Numbered from the stretch's first letter, positions 1 through 8,954 are shown. The stretch is DNA of 64,000 nucleotides from an uncultured Verrucomicrobiae bacterium (GCA_943788245.1 CALSPN010000026.1:1-64000); one strand, 5' to 3'. The notes: generated from the letters alone by a model not told the origin. A program made the numbers and translations.

Positions 1-190
1 GGTTGAAACGCTTTTAATTGTTCTGCTGCGTCGCCTCATTTATTTTGCTCAATTGATTTCAGTTTAACTGCGCGGGAATCATCTGATAATTCTCAAAAAA
101 CTGCAAGTGGTCTTGTTATTTCGGACTGGTCAAGTTTCAGGCAGAAATGCAGAGTAAGGACTGGCAGACCTTTCACAAGCCTCATACCCG

Positions 191-1299
191 ATGACAGAAA
201 ACACAAACAAAGTGACACGTGAACGGCAGTTCGCGAGCGACAATTATTCCGGAGTCTGCCCTGAAGCATGGCAGGCTTTGGAGGAAAGCTAACGGCAGCC
301 ACCTCCCTGCGTATGGGGAAGACAAATGGACGCGCCATGCTTCGGACATGATCCGAGAACTATTTGAAACAGATTGTGAAGTCTTCTTTGTGTTCAATGG
401 AACAGCAGCCAACAGTCTCTCACTAGCATCACTTTCTCAGTCCTATCATAGTATTTTATGCCACGATTATTCTCACTTGGAACGAGATGAATGTGGAGCC
501 CCTGAGTTCTTTTCCAACGGCACCAAAGTCCTTACAATCCCAGGTGCCAATGGAAAAATCTATCCGGATGATGTGGAGAACATGGTCAAAAGGCGCCAAG
601 ACATTCATTATCCCAAACCCAAAGTGGTCTCGGTAACTCAATCAACAGAAATGGGCACCTGCTACACGGTCGACGAGCTTGAAGCACTTGGCTGTCGAGC
701 TAAACATCTGGGGCTCAAAATGCACATGGACGGCGCCCGTTTTGCGAACGCGGTTGCCTCGCTTAAAATCAAACCCAAGCAAATTACCTGGCAGGCAGGT
801 GTGGACGTGCTTTGTTTCGGTGGGACCAAAAACGGAAGCCCTGTCGGAGAAGCGGTGGTGTTTTTCAATCATGATCTGGCGAATGAATTTGATTATCGTT
901 GCAAGCAATCCGGGCAACTCGCTTCCAAGATGCGCTATCTTTCAGCCCCCTGGGTTGGAATGCTCAAAAGCAGCAACTGGATCAAACACGCCTCGCATGC
1001 CAATAAGATGGCCGCACTGATGCATCAACTCCTGGCACCTGTCGAAGGCATTCGCATCATGTTTCAACCGGAAGCAAACTCTGTGTTTGTTGAAATGCCT
1101 CGCCGACTCATTGACCACATGCACGACCTGGGTTGGCAATTCTACACATTCATTGGCGAAGGAGGCTGCCGGTTGATGTGTTCGTGGGATACGAGGGGAG
1201 GAGGATGTTCGCACATTTGTTGAGGATGTTAAAGATGGATTGAAAAACCAGCACCAGCTCGATCACGCACCCTATGATGAAGACATAAGTTTGTCTTAG
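191..1299 (+). CDS. Low-specificity L-threonine aldolase, frameshifted twice as read
   Basis: PLP enzyme of the beta-eliminating lyase family that cleaves L-threonine or allo-threonine to glycine and acetaldehyde in the cytoplasm. The start ATG at 191 gives an N-terminus containing FASDNYSGVCPEA, typical of the family. This frame stops at 290, and the rest of the protein (AYGEDKWT, then HMDGARF and the PLP-lysine region FGGTKNG) continues in another frame. Removing one A from the AAA run at 285-287 joins them. At the 3' end, removing one G from the GGGG run at 1195-1198 restores a longer C-terminus ending at the TAG at 1297-1299. The rebuilt product is about 368 residues, slightly long for the family. 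Without the two corrections only the central 219-1223 frame is readable. Single extra bases in homopolymers point to sequence error, but a recent pseudogene is possible. No clear Shine-Dalgarno site precedes the start. Confidence 0.85.
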
Positions 1300-1510
1300 A
1301 GCAACATAATCAAAAACAATTTAAAAATCCTGACTGCGGATGATTCAGAGGTAAACCGCGCGCTGTTGCTGCCACAATGGAACCTGAAGGTTGGGATGCA
1401 TGCTACCTGCTTGAAGGCAACGTGGAGATCAGGGGGGCAACTTATCAATGCAGCAGAGCGTTATGCGGTGACAGTATTCATTCGCATTTAAGAAACAGGA
1501 GCGGGAAAAC
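1300..1510. other. Intergenic stretch with coding-like debris
   Basis: No intact gene is visible between the threonine aldolase end and the convergent protease gene. One plus-strand frame near 1378-1430 reads ACYLLEGNVEI, which resembles the beta-roll core of cyclic-nucleotide-binding domains. Neighbouring frames are open but too short to form a domain. It may be a decayed gene fragment or chance. I see no good terminator hairpin here. Confidence 0.25.
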
Positions 1511-3754
1511 TCAAAGCGACCTGAGTGCCTCGCGAATGCGATCCAGCTGCAGCCCCTCAGGTCGTCTTTCCAAAAGCCATTCGAAGTCGGATCGTGCCAT
1601 GTCACGCCGACCGATGCGGAGGCAGATCGTGGCACGCTCGAGACGGAGGCCAGCATCCTCTTCATCAATTGCAATCATGAGGTCCAGGTAAGGAAGGGAG
1701 TCTCCCAATCCGCTGTTGCTTCGAGTAAAATAACGGAGATTCGAAAGCATCCGAATGATAATGTCTTTTTTTGTTGCGGATGCCATATCCTCAGAACTGA
1801 CATTATTCACCTGATATTGCGAAGCAAGGGCATCGGCTTCATCAAATGTCAGTTGTTTTCCGGAATTAAACACATCAATCAATGCCACTTCCCCCCCCTT
1901 AGGCTGGTGTTTGACCAAAAAGTGTCCGGGCAGAGGCAATCCGGTCACGTGCTTGATCCCGAGGCGATCAGCAAGTTCGATGAATAAAACTGACAGGGTA
2001 ATCGGTAAACCTTCACGATCATCGATGACTTTGTTGAGATAGCTGTTCGCAGCATTTTCATAATCTGAAAAACTCCCATGATATCCATTCTCCTTGAACA
2101 AAAAATCAATAAGTGACTGGATTAAATCAGATTCTCCGGCCTCCGTAGAATGGTAATCTCGAATATCCTCTGCCATGCGATTCACTGCATCTTCATAAGC
2201 TTTGACATTCAGTTCAGGATAATCGTGCTTCGCAACCAACAGTGCAGCTCTGAGAAGGTTCCGTTGGGGTTCCGCTTGTTTCAATTCAGTCCTGAGTTGC
2301 TTTTGAATTTGAATGCGGTGTGATTCCAAAGCCAATCTTCGTATTTGATCCGTGCGACGCTCAAGCAGTTCAGCCAAGTCCTGCAATTGATAGGGCGATT
2401 GATCACCAATAGAGGCTAAAAGTGCCTGCATTGATGAAGGGTTCCCTCCCAGATTTATTTGTATTTTTTCTAACAGCTGAGTCAAATCCGAGTCAGGCTC
2501 AAAAGACACCTTTTCGGCAGGAGTTGGGTTGAACATGAAATTGGAATAATCAGCCTGCGTATCGCGGAATTTGGCTAGACCCACCTGCCCCAAGCGCAAC
2601 GCACGATCTTTCGATTCAATCACCAACTGACCATTCACAAAGCACAAAATCCGATCTTCTTCGTGGCGCACGGAGAGGGTATTCCAATCTCCCAATCGAT
2701 AATGAGGTGTCTGAACCTGAGTGAGAATATTCCACGAATAAACCGAGGGACCATCAAACCTTGTAAGCCTCAATTGCCCGTTACTCGGATAAAAACCATA
2801 TTGGCGTTCCAACCCGTCCGAACCAAAAATCAAACCGGCCGCACCTGATTCATCGCCCAGCTTGATCCTCACTTTCAATTCATATGGAAATGTTGAAGGT
2901 TCCTGATGAAAATGGCACAAGGATTTCCCACCAAAACCTGCCCCCTTCCCCTGCACTGAAATACGGTCTACTTTGCTACTCCACAGCGCTCCCATACTGG
3001 AGGTCCACAGTCCTTCATCCAGCGCTCCCAATCGCAACCACTTATTCATGGTCATCGAATTCGGCCTTGCCAAAAGGGGCTTCAAAGCGTTGATGGGAGT
3101 TGCGAAACCCAGATTGGCAGTAAGGGTGGATTTCATATTCAACAGACCAAGCACCTCCGCCTGGGGATTGAACAATGGCCCTCCACTGTTGCCAGGTTCA
3201 ATAGGAATGGCCAATTGGATCATCCTTGCATGCTCAAACCGCCTGAACCCTGAGATAAGCCCGCTGACCACACTGCGCTCCAGTCCCATGGGGTTCCCAA
3301 CTGCAATCACTTTCTCTCCTGAGGCGAGGGCATCTGAATCACCAAGAGAAAGAGCCGGCAATCCCTTCCGGTCCAGGCGCAATACAGCCAGGTCCAGGGC
3401 CCGATCCCATGCGTGCACTGCAACCGGTTCGTGACGGGATCCATCCGCAAATAAAACTTCAACCATGCGGGCTTCGCCAATGACATGTAAACTGGTGGCG
3501 ACAAGGCCATCGGAATCGATCACAAAACCTGTGCCTACACCATTTTCATTACCCGCTCTGTCCATATGACGGATGGTGACAACTGCGTCTTTTACCTTTT
3601 GAGTGAGAGATCGTTCGTCAAAACTCTCCTGAGCCCTCGCTGTTACCGAAAGTGTCAATGAGAAGAGGCATAGTGCGATCAAACGGAATAGTGAGATAAC
3701 CAGAGATCTCGAAACCATCCGACAGATAGTTGAATTATTACGTTGAAGATTCAC
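1511..3754 (-). CDS. Secreted trypsin-like protease fused to jellyroll and SirB1-like transglutaminase domains
   Basis: The predicted export signal is residues 1-42, ending near SVTARAQ. Residues about 50-225 form an HtrA-type trypsin domain with His90 (TSLH), Asp121 (ALDLAVL) and Ser190 (PGNSGGP), so the triad is complete. No PDZ domain follows. Residues about 235-410 look like a LamG/DUF1080-type beta-sandwich (GLIFGSDG, WNTLSVRHE). Residues about 430-747 match the SirB1 N-terminal transglutaminase-like plus TPR family (DDREGLPITLSVLFIELA, GLPLPGHFLV). The GTG start at 3754 overlaps the aat stop by four bases, so translation is probably coupled. It is the last gene of the clpS-DUF2017-aat run. 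A periplasmic protease is the likely role, with substrate unknown. The three-domain combination is unusual, as SirB1-like proteins are normally short cytoplasmic proteins. Domain borders are approximate. Confidence 0.85.
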   Translation of the reverse strand: MNLQRNNSTICRMVSRSLVISLFRLIALCLFSLTLSVTARAQESFDERSLTQKVKDAVVTIRHMDRAGNENGVGTGFVIDSDGLVATSLHVIGEARMVEVLFADGSRHEPVAVHAWDRALDLAVLRLDRKGLPALSLGDSDALASGEKVIAVGNPMGLERSVVSGLISGFRRFEHARMIQLAIPIEPGNSGGPLFNPQAEVLGLLNMKSTLTANLGFATPINALKPLLARPNSMTMNKWLRLGALDEGLWTSSMGALWSSKVDRISVQGKGAGFGGKSLCHFHQEPSTFPYELKVRIKLGDESGAAGLIFGSDGLERQYGFYPSNGQLRLTRFDGPSVYSWNILTQVQTPHYRLGDWNTLSVRHEEDRILCFVNGQLVIESKDRALRLGQVGLAKFRDTQADYSNFMFNPTPAEKVSFEPDSDLTQLLEKIQINLGGNPSSMQALLASIGDQSPYQLQDLAELLERRTDQIRRLALESHRIQIQKQLRTELKQAEPQRNLLRAALLVAKHDYPELNVKAYEDAVNRMAEDIRDYHSTEAGESDLIQSLIDFLFKENGYHGSFSDYENAANSYLNKVIDDREGLPITLSVLFIELADRLGIKHVTGLPLPGHFLVKHQPKGGEVALIDVFNSGKQLTFDEADALASQYQVNNVSSEDMASATKKDIIIRMLSNLRYFTRSNSGLGDSLPYLDLMIAIDEEDAGLRLERATICLRIGRRDMARSDFEWLLERRPEGLQLDRIREALRSL

Positions 3755-4435
3755 TTGTTAGAATCTGAAACATCTGGTGCGAATGTGCAAGCGCACTTAA
3801 CAGCATCCTGCAATCGGTCCAGGTATTGTTCCCTGGTAATTTGAATAGCTCCCAAGGATTGAGTAACAGGAGTCACCATTTGGATATCAAAAAGTTGATA
3901 GCCCCTGGCACGCAAGTGATCCACTAAATGCAGCAAGGCTATTTTGGAAGCGTTGCTGGCTCGATAAAACATCGATTCCCCGGCAAATAGCCCCGCCGTC
4001 GCGACGCCATATATTCCCCCCAACCAGTACATCTTCCTGCCAACACTCCACACTGTGGGCATAACCCGCCTGGTGCATCCTCAGGTATCCGCGAATAAAG
4101 GGCTCGGTAATCCAGCTACCAGGCCGTGGAGTTTTGGCACATGCGGTAACTACTTCTTCAAAGGACTGATTCATTGTGCATCGAAAGACTCCCTTTCGTC
4201 TAGCCCTCGCCAAACTTCGTGAAATGCGCACATTATTTAGATCAATAATCCCTCTCGGATCTGGGCACCACCACGTGACCGGTCGATCTGTCCAAGGAAA
4301 AATCCCCATACGATAGGCCAATTTGAGCCGCTCGACGCTCATTTCCCCTCCAACCGCCAAAAGGCCGTTGTCCATGTATTCGCCGTAATGACGAGGATCA
4401 GGAAACCAAAGTTTATTTTCAAGAAATGCCACCAT
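3751..4435 (-). CDS. aat: Leucyl/phenylalanyl-tRNA--protein transferase, frameshifted as read
   Basis: Aat moves Leu or Phe from aminoacyl-tRNA onto N-terminal Lys/Arg of proteins, creating N-degrons read by ClpS. The N-terminal frame shows WFPDP, NGLLAVGG, GIFPW and WWCPDPRG, all family hallmarks. The second frame continues with GIYGVATAGLFAGESMF, SKIALLHLVDHL and FDIQM. The switch is explained by one extra base in the run of six C at 4016-4021 on the plus strand, which turns VGGIYG into VGGNIW. The corrected product is about 227 residues, close to the E. coli protein (234). It lies 20 bp after the DUF2017-like gene and overlaps the downstream protease gene as GTGA. If the shift is real, the enzyme loses its C-terminal third and is dead. 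I think sequence error is more likely. Confidence 0.9.
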
Positions 4436-4455
4436 GTCCCACCTCCAATGCTATA

Positions 4456-4926
4456 TCAAGAAAGAGCCTGAAGCAGGATTGATTGGTACATCCCGCTTAC
4501 CTCCATGATCCATATCCTGGGCCACTCCTCAGAATCCGGGGATTTATCGGACAATGTTTCCGGAGCCGGGCAATTGAGAGACATCCAGCTTCCAACGCGC
4601 AGGTCATTGAGAATTTCAATCAGCCAATCCGCACGTTCTGCATCAAATAAAACCGGATACAGGTGCCCCTCGTCGTTATCGACGGGCTCTATACTTTGAA
4701 TCCATTGTTTAATCTGAACCTCTCGATCCGTCTGATGTTTTGAAACGGAATCACGCAACCATTGATCTGACTCCTTCAGCCCTGGATCAGGATTTTTTTT
4801 TGAATTCAGACTGTGGTGATCTGCAGACGTTAAAGGGTATTGAGACAGCAGATGGCAAAGACTTCTCCACTCTTCCTCCTCCATTCTCAATTCGAATTTG
4901 CCATCCTCTTGACGAGTAACATTCAT
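4456..4926 (-). CDS. DUF2017-like protein in the clpS operon
   Basis: This is a 156-residue soluble, acidic protein with no signal peptide, membrane segment or metal motif. Its position directly after clpS, length and features such as LFDAERADWLIEILNDLRVG recall the DUF2017 family, whose actinobacterial members also sit beside clpS. The assignment is by resemblance and context. It overlaps the clpS stop by four bases (ATGA), so the two are almost certainly co-translated. A role in Clp-dependent protein turnover is inferred from position only. No biochemical function is known to me. Confidence 0.6.
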   Translation of the reverse strand: MNVTRQEDGKFELRMEEEEWRSLCHLLSQYPLTSADHHSLNSKKNPDPGLKESDQWLRDSVSKHQTDREVQIKQWIQSIEPVDNDEGHLYPVLFDAERADWLIEILNDLRVGSWMSLNCPAPETLSDKSPDSEEWPRIWIMEVSGMYQSILLQALS

Positions 4927-5231
4927 TCGGAGCGCTCCATGGTCGCATGCAGGTTGTAGCGATGCAATTGATGCACATAATGTTCAGCCATTTCCATTGA
5001 TTCGCGTACGAGCATGCTTTTTCCGCTTTCGTGTACCTCGAGCATGTGCTTGTCTGCCTTGCTTCGCTCCCATCCAAAAACTTTTTGAAAAACATGCGTC
5101 ACGTAATCCATGAGGTTCACTGGATCATCCCAACAAATCACCAGGTATCCAGGGTCAACATCCTCCTGGGTCTTTTGATCCGTTGTCGGGTCTACTGTTG
5201 GCATCACTGTTGGCTCGGCGTTGAAACGCAT
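4923..5231 (-). CDS. clpS: ATP-dependent Clp protease adaptor ClpS
   Basis: ClpS binds N-degron substrates (N-terminal Leu, Phe, Tyr, Trp) and delivers them to ClpA or ClpC with ClpP. The 102-residue product has the canonical fold signature: VICWDDPVNLMDYVTHVFQ contains the family's D-D-P-N/V-M-x-Y-V motif, followed by KADKHMLEVHESGKSMLV, including the His that lines the substrate pocket, and EMAEHYVHQLHRYNL. About 28 residues of Thr/Pro-rich, probably flexible N-terminus precede the core, as usual. It is the first gene of a four-gene minus-strand run with aat, which makes the degrons that ClpS reads. It is divergent from the GTPase gene at 5333. Confidence 0.93.
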   Translation of the reverse strand: MRFNAEPTVMPTVDPTTDQKTQEDVDPGYLVICWDDPVNLMDYVTHVFQKVFGWERSKADKHMLEVHESGKSMLVRESMEMAEHYVHQLHRYNLHATMERSE

Positions 5232-5296
5232 CCACGAAGCTTAATGAGTTGGGTACATGAATTCAACTCCGGGATTCAGAGCGGGGATATTTCGCA

Positions 5297-5326
5297 TTGG
5301 CATTCAAGTGTGGATGCTTGCATAAT
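5297..5326 (+). promoter_or_regulatory. Putative sigma70-type promoter for the GTPase operon
   Basis: A TTGGCA box at 5297-5302 and a CATAAT box at 5321-5326 are separated by 18 bp, in the divergent space between clpS and the GTPase gene. A start of transcription about 7 bases after the -10 box would fall on the GTG codon at 5333, which would make the message leaderless. This is pattern matching only, and Verrucomicrobial promoter consensus is poorly known to me. Confidence 0.35.
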
Positions 5327-5332
5327 GACAGG

Positions 5333-6469
5333 GTGACTCAAAAAAACAGCAACAGGGCTCGCTACATCATGGTCGGCGGTTTTCTTGGAGCCGGCAAGAC
5401 AACAAGCATCTCCAGGCTGGCCAGAAAATTATCTGATCAAGGCCTGCGTATCGGGCTTATTACCAACGATCAGGGATCAGGTCTGGTGGACACGGCCATG
5501 CTGCGATCAAAGGGCTTCGCAACAGCAGAAATTCCTGGAGGATGCTTTTGTTGCCGATTCAATTCCCTTGTAGATGCCGCAGATGGGCTGACCCAGGAAT
5601 CAAGACCGGATGTTTTTATTGCAGAACCGGTGGGTAGCTGCACTGATTTGGTGGCAACGGTGACTTACCCCCTGCGCCGTATATATGGTGATCAATTTGA
5701 AATTGCACCTCTCAGCGTCATCATTGACCCGATTCGAGCGATGAGGATCCTCGGGATTAAACCGGGTAGAAAATTCTCTGATAAGGTTGTTTATATTTAT
5801 CTCAAGCAACTGGAAGAAGCTGACGTCGTGGTAATCAACAAAATAGAAACCATTTCTGAGGCAGATCTAAATCATTTGATCGCTCGGTTAGATTCTGAAT
5901 ATCCAGGCAAAAAAGTGATGACCATTTCTGCCAGAGAAGGGACGGGGCTTGAGTCGTGGCTCAGGCATATCCAGGATTCAGAGCCACTCAATGAGACTGC
6001 CATGGATGTGGATTATGAACTCTATGCTGAGGGGGAAGCGCTGTTGGGCTGGCTCAATGCAACGGTGGAACTCAAATCCTCGGCGGCATTCAATGGCAAT
6101 GAATGGATCAAAAACATAGCGCTCGAGCTTCAGCAACAATTGAAGTCAACTAATGCGGAGGTTGCACATTTGAAAATGACCTTGAGCCCCGATAAAGGAC
6201 TAGGCGAGATTGCCGTGATCAACCTGGTAAGAAATGATTTCATTCCCGAACTATCACAAGAATTGCCAGAGGGTATCACGGAAGGTCAGCTCATTATTAA
6301 CCTACGCGCCGAAGCGAACCCTACCCTCCTGAAGCAGGCAGTCATTGAAGCGATCCAGCAAATGAAAACAGACCATCCAGAGGTAAAAGGAACCCTGGAC
6401 CACGTCGAACATTTCCGTCCGGGGAAACCTGAGCCTACACACCGCTTGACCGAAGCAGTTGATTCCTGA
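5333..6469 (+). CDS. G3E-family (CobW-like) GTPase
   Basis: P-loop GTPase of the G3E family, whose members (CobW, UreG, HypB, MeaB) load metals or cofactors into enzymes. Counting from GTG 5333, Walker A is GGFLGAGKT at residues 15-23. A Cys motif GGCFCC (C71, C73, C74) sits where COG0523 proteins carry the metal-binding CxCC. A G4-type NKIE motif follows (VVINKIETIS). The C-terminus (about 240-379) does not look like the usual CobW C-terminal domain. A start at ATG 5369 would cut into the first beta strand before the P-loop, so I prefer GTG 5333. TTG at 5297 is also open. The gene lies 35 bp before the next member of a three-gene redox-protein run, so it probably serves a metal or Fe-S process encoded there. 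Substrate unknown. Confidence 0.85.
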   Translation: MTQKNSNRARYIMVGGFLGAGKTTSISRLARKLSDQGLRIGLITNDQGSGLVDTAMLRSKGFATAEIPGGCFCCRFNSLVDAADGLTQESRPDVFIAEPVGSCTDLVATVTYPLRRIYGDQFEIAPLSVIIDPIRAMRILGIKPGRKFSDKVVYIYLKQLEEADVVVINKIETISEADLNHLIARLDSEYPGKKVMTISAREGTGLESWLRHIQDSEPLNETAMDVDYELYAEGEALLGWLNATVELKSSAAFNGNEWIKNIALELQQQLKSTNAEVAHLKMTLSPDKGLGEIAVINLVRNDFIPELSQELPEGITEGQLIINLRAEANPTLLKQAVIEAIQQMKTDHPEVKGTLDHVEHFRPGKPEPTHRLTEAVDS

Positions 6470-6504
6470 ATGACTTTAAACTAGTTTGTCTGGGTAATTT
6501 AGCC

Positions 6505-6912
6505 ATGAGTCAGAATCAAGAATCAACGCGCATACTGTATTGTCACTGTAACTACGCACAAATCATCTCTCCCGAGGTGAAGAAAGAAGTATTGAGTCAA
6601 TTGTGCGAAACGAATCAAGCATTTGATGCGGTCGCCGATCTTTGTGAAATGGCAGCGCGGAAGGATCCGGAACTCCAGCGTCTTACCCAGGGAGGTTCGG
6701 TTAAAATCGCAGCCTGCTTTCCGAGAGCCGTCAAATGGCTGTTTTCGGGGGCATCCGCACCATTGAACAGGGAGCAAACTGAAGTATTGAACATGCGTGA
6801 ACAATCTCCTGAAAACATTTTAAAACGGCTCAAGGCGAAAGATCTAAACCCTAATCTTCCAGAAGACAACAAACCGCCACAAGCTTCAGAGCAGCCAGGT
6901 AAAAATCAATAA
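6505..6912 (+). CDS. Small cysteine-motif protein, possibly HdrA-like domain
   Basis: This 135-residue soluble protein belongs to no family I can name firmly. It has an N-terminal ILYCHCNYA motif, a central VADLCEMAARKDPEL and then KIAACFPRAVKWLF. The layout (C-x-C near the start, a Leu-Cys in the middle, an A-A-C-x-P-R motif) resembles the N-terminal part of HdrA-type electron-transfer proteins, where the last motif reads VAACSPR. This is a resemblance by eye. The C-terminal 40 residues are polar and Pro-rich, likely disordered. It lies between the G3E GTPase and the ferredoxin-like gene, with 9 bp to the latter, so the three are probably one transcript. Confidence 0.7.
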   Translation: MSQNQESTRILYCHCNYAQIISPEVKKEVLSQLCETNQAFDAVADLCEMAARKDPELQRLTQGGSVKIAACFPRAVKWLFSGASAPLNREQTEVLNMREQSPENILKRLKAKDLNPNLPEDNKPPQASEQPGKNQ

Positions 6913-6921
6913 TCAACCCAT

Positions 6922-7779
6922 ATGAAACTTACGGAATCATCCAAATTACGCATCGTCCTATTGGAATTGGAAGATCAAAACCAAGCCAGGGACAGTGCTC
7001 ATTTTGAATACATGCAGGCCTTGCTGGAGAAAGGGTTCTCCGTAACACGCGCTACCCCCACAGGCACGACGGCACCAACCGACCGCAGCTCTCTTCTGGT
7101 TCTGGGGCAGTTTGACAAGGATCAACCGCCATCAGACCTGCAGAGCGAAAACACAGAGGTTCGATTTGAAGACAGTCGACATTTGAACACTGAGGATGTG
7201 TTGGCTCTGGCTGAAGAGATAAGAGAAACAACTTCAAGTTTCAAACATGGAGACTGGAAACCCTGGTTTCCCGTGATCGATTATGACCGATGTACCAATT
7301 GCATGCAGTGCCTCAGTTTCTGCCTGTTCGGTGTGTATGGTGTAGACGACGGGGATCATATCCAGGTCCAGAACAATGATAAGTGCAAGACAAATTGCCC
7401 TGCCTGTTCGCGAGTATGTCCAGAAGCGGCAATCATGTTTCCTAAATACAAGTCAGGTCCCATCAATGGCGACAAAGTAGGGAGCAAGGATCTTCAACGA
7501 GAAAAGATGAAGATCGATATCTCTGCACTCCTCGGTGGTGATGTTTATGATTTGCTTCGCACGCGCAGTGAAAAGGCAAAATCCAGATTTTCAAAGGAAC
7601 GAAACCCGGACAAAGCACTCAATGAACGTGTGAAATGTCTCAATAAATTAGCCGATTCAGGTGACATTCCACCGGAGGTCCTGATGTCTTTACCCTCCCC
7701 TGATGTCATTCAGCAGCGTGCGCAGGAAGCAAAAGAAAAAGCGGATGCAGCCCTGAGCCGATCACAATCAAAAACTTGA
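6922..7779 (+). CDS. 2[4Fe-4S] ferredoxin-domain protein with unknown N-terminal domain
   Basis: Residues about 115-165 hold two four-cysteine sets: [11 protein letters not shown] and [13 protein letters not shown]. They should bind two [4Fe-4S] clusters, although the second has a CxxxCxxCxxxCP spacing. The first 110 residues form an alpha/beta-looking region ([20 protein letters not shown]) of unknown fold. The C-terminal 100 residues are charged and helical, with a Lys/Glu-rich tail. There is no signal peptide, so the protein is cytoplasmic. It is the last gene after the GTPase and the Cys-motif protein. Electron carrier or Fe-S scaffold roles both fit. It is not a plain ferredoxin, which would be 60-100 residues. 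Confidence 0.82.
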   Translation: MKLTESSKLRIVLLELEDQNQARDSAHFEYMQALLEKGFSVTRATPTGTTAPTDRSSLLVLGQFDKDQPPSDLQSENTEVRFEDSRHLNTEDVLALAEEIRETTSSFKHGDWKPWFPVIDYDRCTNCMQCLSFCLFGVYGVDDGDHIQVQNNDKCKTNCPACSRVCPEAAIMFPKYKSGPINGDKVGSKDLQREKMKIDISALLGGDVYDLLRTRSEKAKSRFSKERNPDKALNERVKCLNKLADSGDIPPEVLMSLPSPDVIQQRAQEAKEKADAALSRSQSKT

Positions 7780-8015
7780 ACCCTATCCTGATGGCATCAG
7801 CGGCTGATGTTTGCGAAGGAGGTTGAAACGATTTTCAACTCCCTATCTGATTCCTGTCCTGCGCATGGAAGGAAATAATCGACTTGCTGGTCGTGGCAGG
7901 CAATGAAGCGCCATCATTCCGGAACCATTCTTTTTAAAATTATAATGTCGAACCAGACCAGGTCCTTTGGAAAGACAGGATTGATGAATTGACAGGCAGT
8001 GTTTTTCCTTGAGGC
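7780..8015. other. Intergenic region with a weak hairpin
   Basis: Between the ferredoxin-like gene and the convergent nuclease gene there is a hairpin at 7818-7842 (GGAG, bulged G, TTGAAA pairing with TTTCAACTCC) and a smaller CATCAG-CGG-CTGATG stem just before it. Neither is followed by a T run, so intrinsic termination is uncertain. No reading frame here looks coding. Confidence 0.4.
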
Positions 8016-8954
8016 CTAGGGCATCTCAAAAACAGCCAAGACAGGTCGATGGTCTGAAGCCTGCCCCCAATAAGGCATGTCCAGAACATAGCTTTTTTCT
8101 TCTCGATAAAGTGGACTCAGAGCCCTATTCAGCAGGATGAAATCAACTCGAGAAAACATGTCTTCATCCTGAAAAAAATGAGTCCAGGCAGTGGAACGCT
8201 TACCTGCCTTTGAATCAGCTTTTTGAAGGCTTTTCGGGCTGCCTTCTATTGGTCGAGCATCTTTGAATCGCATCTCGCCCTTCCCTCCTCTCAAAAACTT
8301 CAAGGTCCGCGATGCAGGGCCGTCATTAAAATCTCCGACAACAGCGAGCATCTGATTCGGATCAAGATTCATTCGGGCATTTATTAATGACCGGAGCAAA
8401 AGAGCTTCCCGTGTACGTATGTCCCACTGGTCCGCATGGCCAACCGGACGTTTTGATTTAAGATGAGCCACAAATACTTTTAATTTTTTCTGTGCAGGAA
8501 TTTCGATATCGACCTCCAGAAAACCACGTGAGGGACGAAAAACTCTGCCATAGAGCACAAACACATTGGTGACATGGTGGGCAACATGAGTGATGGGGAA
8601 ACGGCTCAACAGAGCAACATGAATGGGTGAATCAGGAGTTTTGGTGATCGCGTGATGTGGATAGGACAAAGATTCGGCTCCCAAATCCAGTTTTAATTCC
8701 AGGAGTGCTTTTTCGGAGCCTATTTCCTGCAGAGCAACCACATCAGCTCGCATGCAAAGTAGCGATTTTTTAACTGCTCGACGTGCAACATAGGATTTCG
8801 GGCTGCGACCTTGATCCGAGTTCAGTAAATAATTTTCAACATTGAATGAGGCAAGAGACACCAGCTCGCCTGCCTGAAGCTGGGAAAGCAAAAGAGTGTT
8901 ACATGGTAAAAAAAGTCCAAACAGTACAGGAAAGCAACCACGCCAAAAACGCAT
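8016..8954 (-). CDS. Exported endonuclease/exonuclease/phosphatase-family protein
   Basis: This is a DNase I-like fold enzyme of about 312 residues. Starting at ATG 8954 gives a clean export signal (MRFWRGCFPVLFGLF and a hydrophobic run ending LSQLQA). The longer frame to 9044 adds 30 charged residues in front and is less likely. Family motifs are all present: SFNVENYL at the mature N-terminus, DVVALQEIG with the metal-binding Glu, HLKSKRP, VVGDFNDG (Asp-Asn pair) and a terminal SDHRPV with the catalytic Asp-His. It may act on extracellular nucleic acid or a phosphoester substrate. A second, larger member of the family is at 39736-41862. It is probably a single-gene unit downstream of the SNF2 helicase start-side gap. 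Confidence 0.88.
   Translation of the reverse strand: MRFWRGCFPVLFGLFLPCNTLLLSQLQAGELVSLASFNVENYLLNSDQGRSPKSYVARRAVKKSLLCMRADVVALQEIGSEKALLELKLDLGAESLSYPHHAITKTPDSPIHVALLSRFPITHVAHHVTNVFVLYGRVFRPSRGFLEVDIEIPAQKKLKVFVAHLKSKRPVGHADQWDIRTREALLLRSLINARMNLDPNQMLAVVGDFNDGPASRTLKFLRGGKGEMRFKDARPIEGSPKSLQKADSKAGKRSTAWTHFFQDEDMFSRVDFILLNRALSPLYREEKSYVLDMPYWGQASDHRPVLAVFEMP

Noticed and set aside
1-190. Promoter or upstream gene end at the window start
   Set aside because: I found no frame or promoter pair I would trust.
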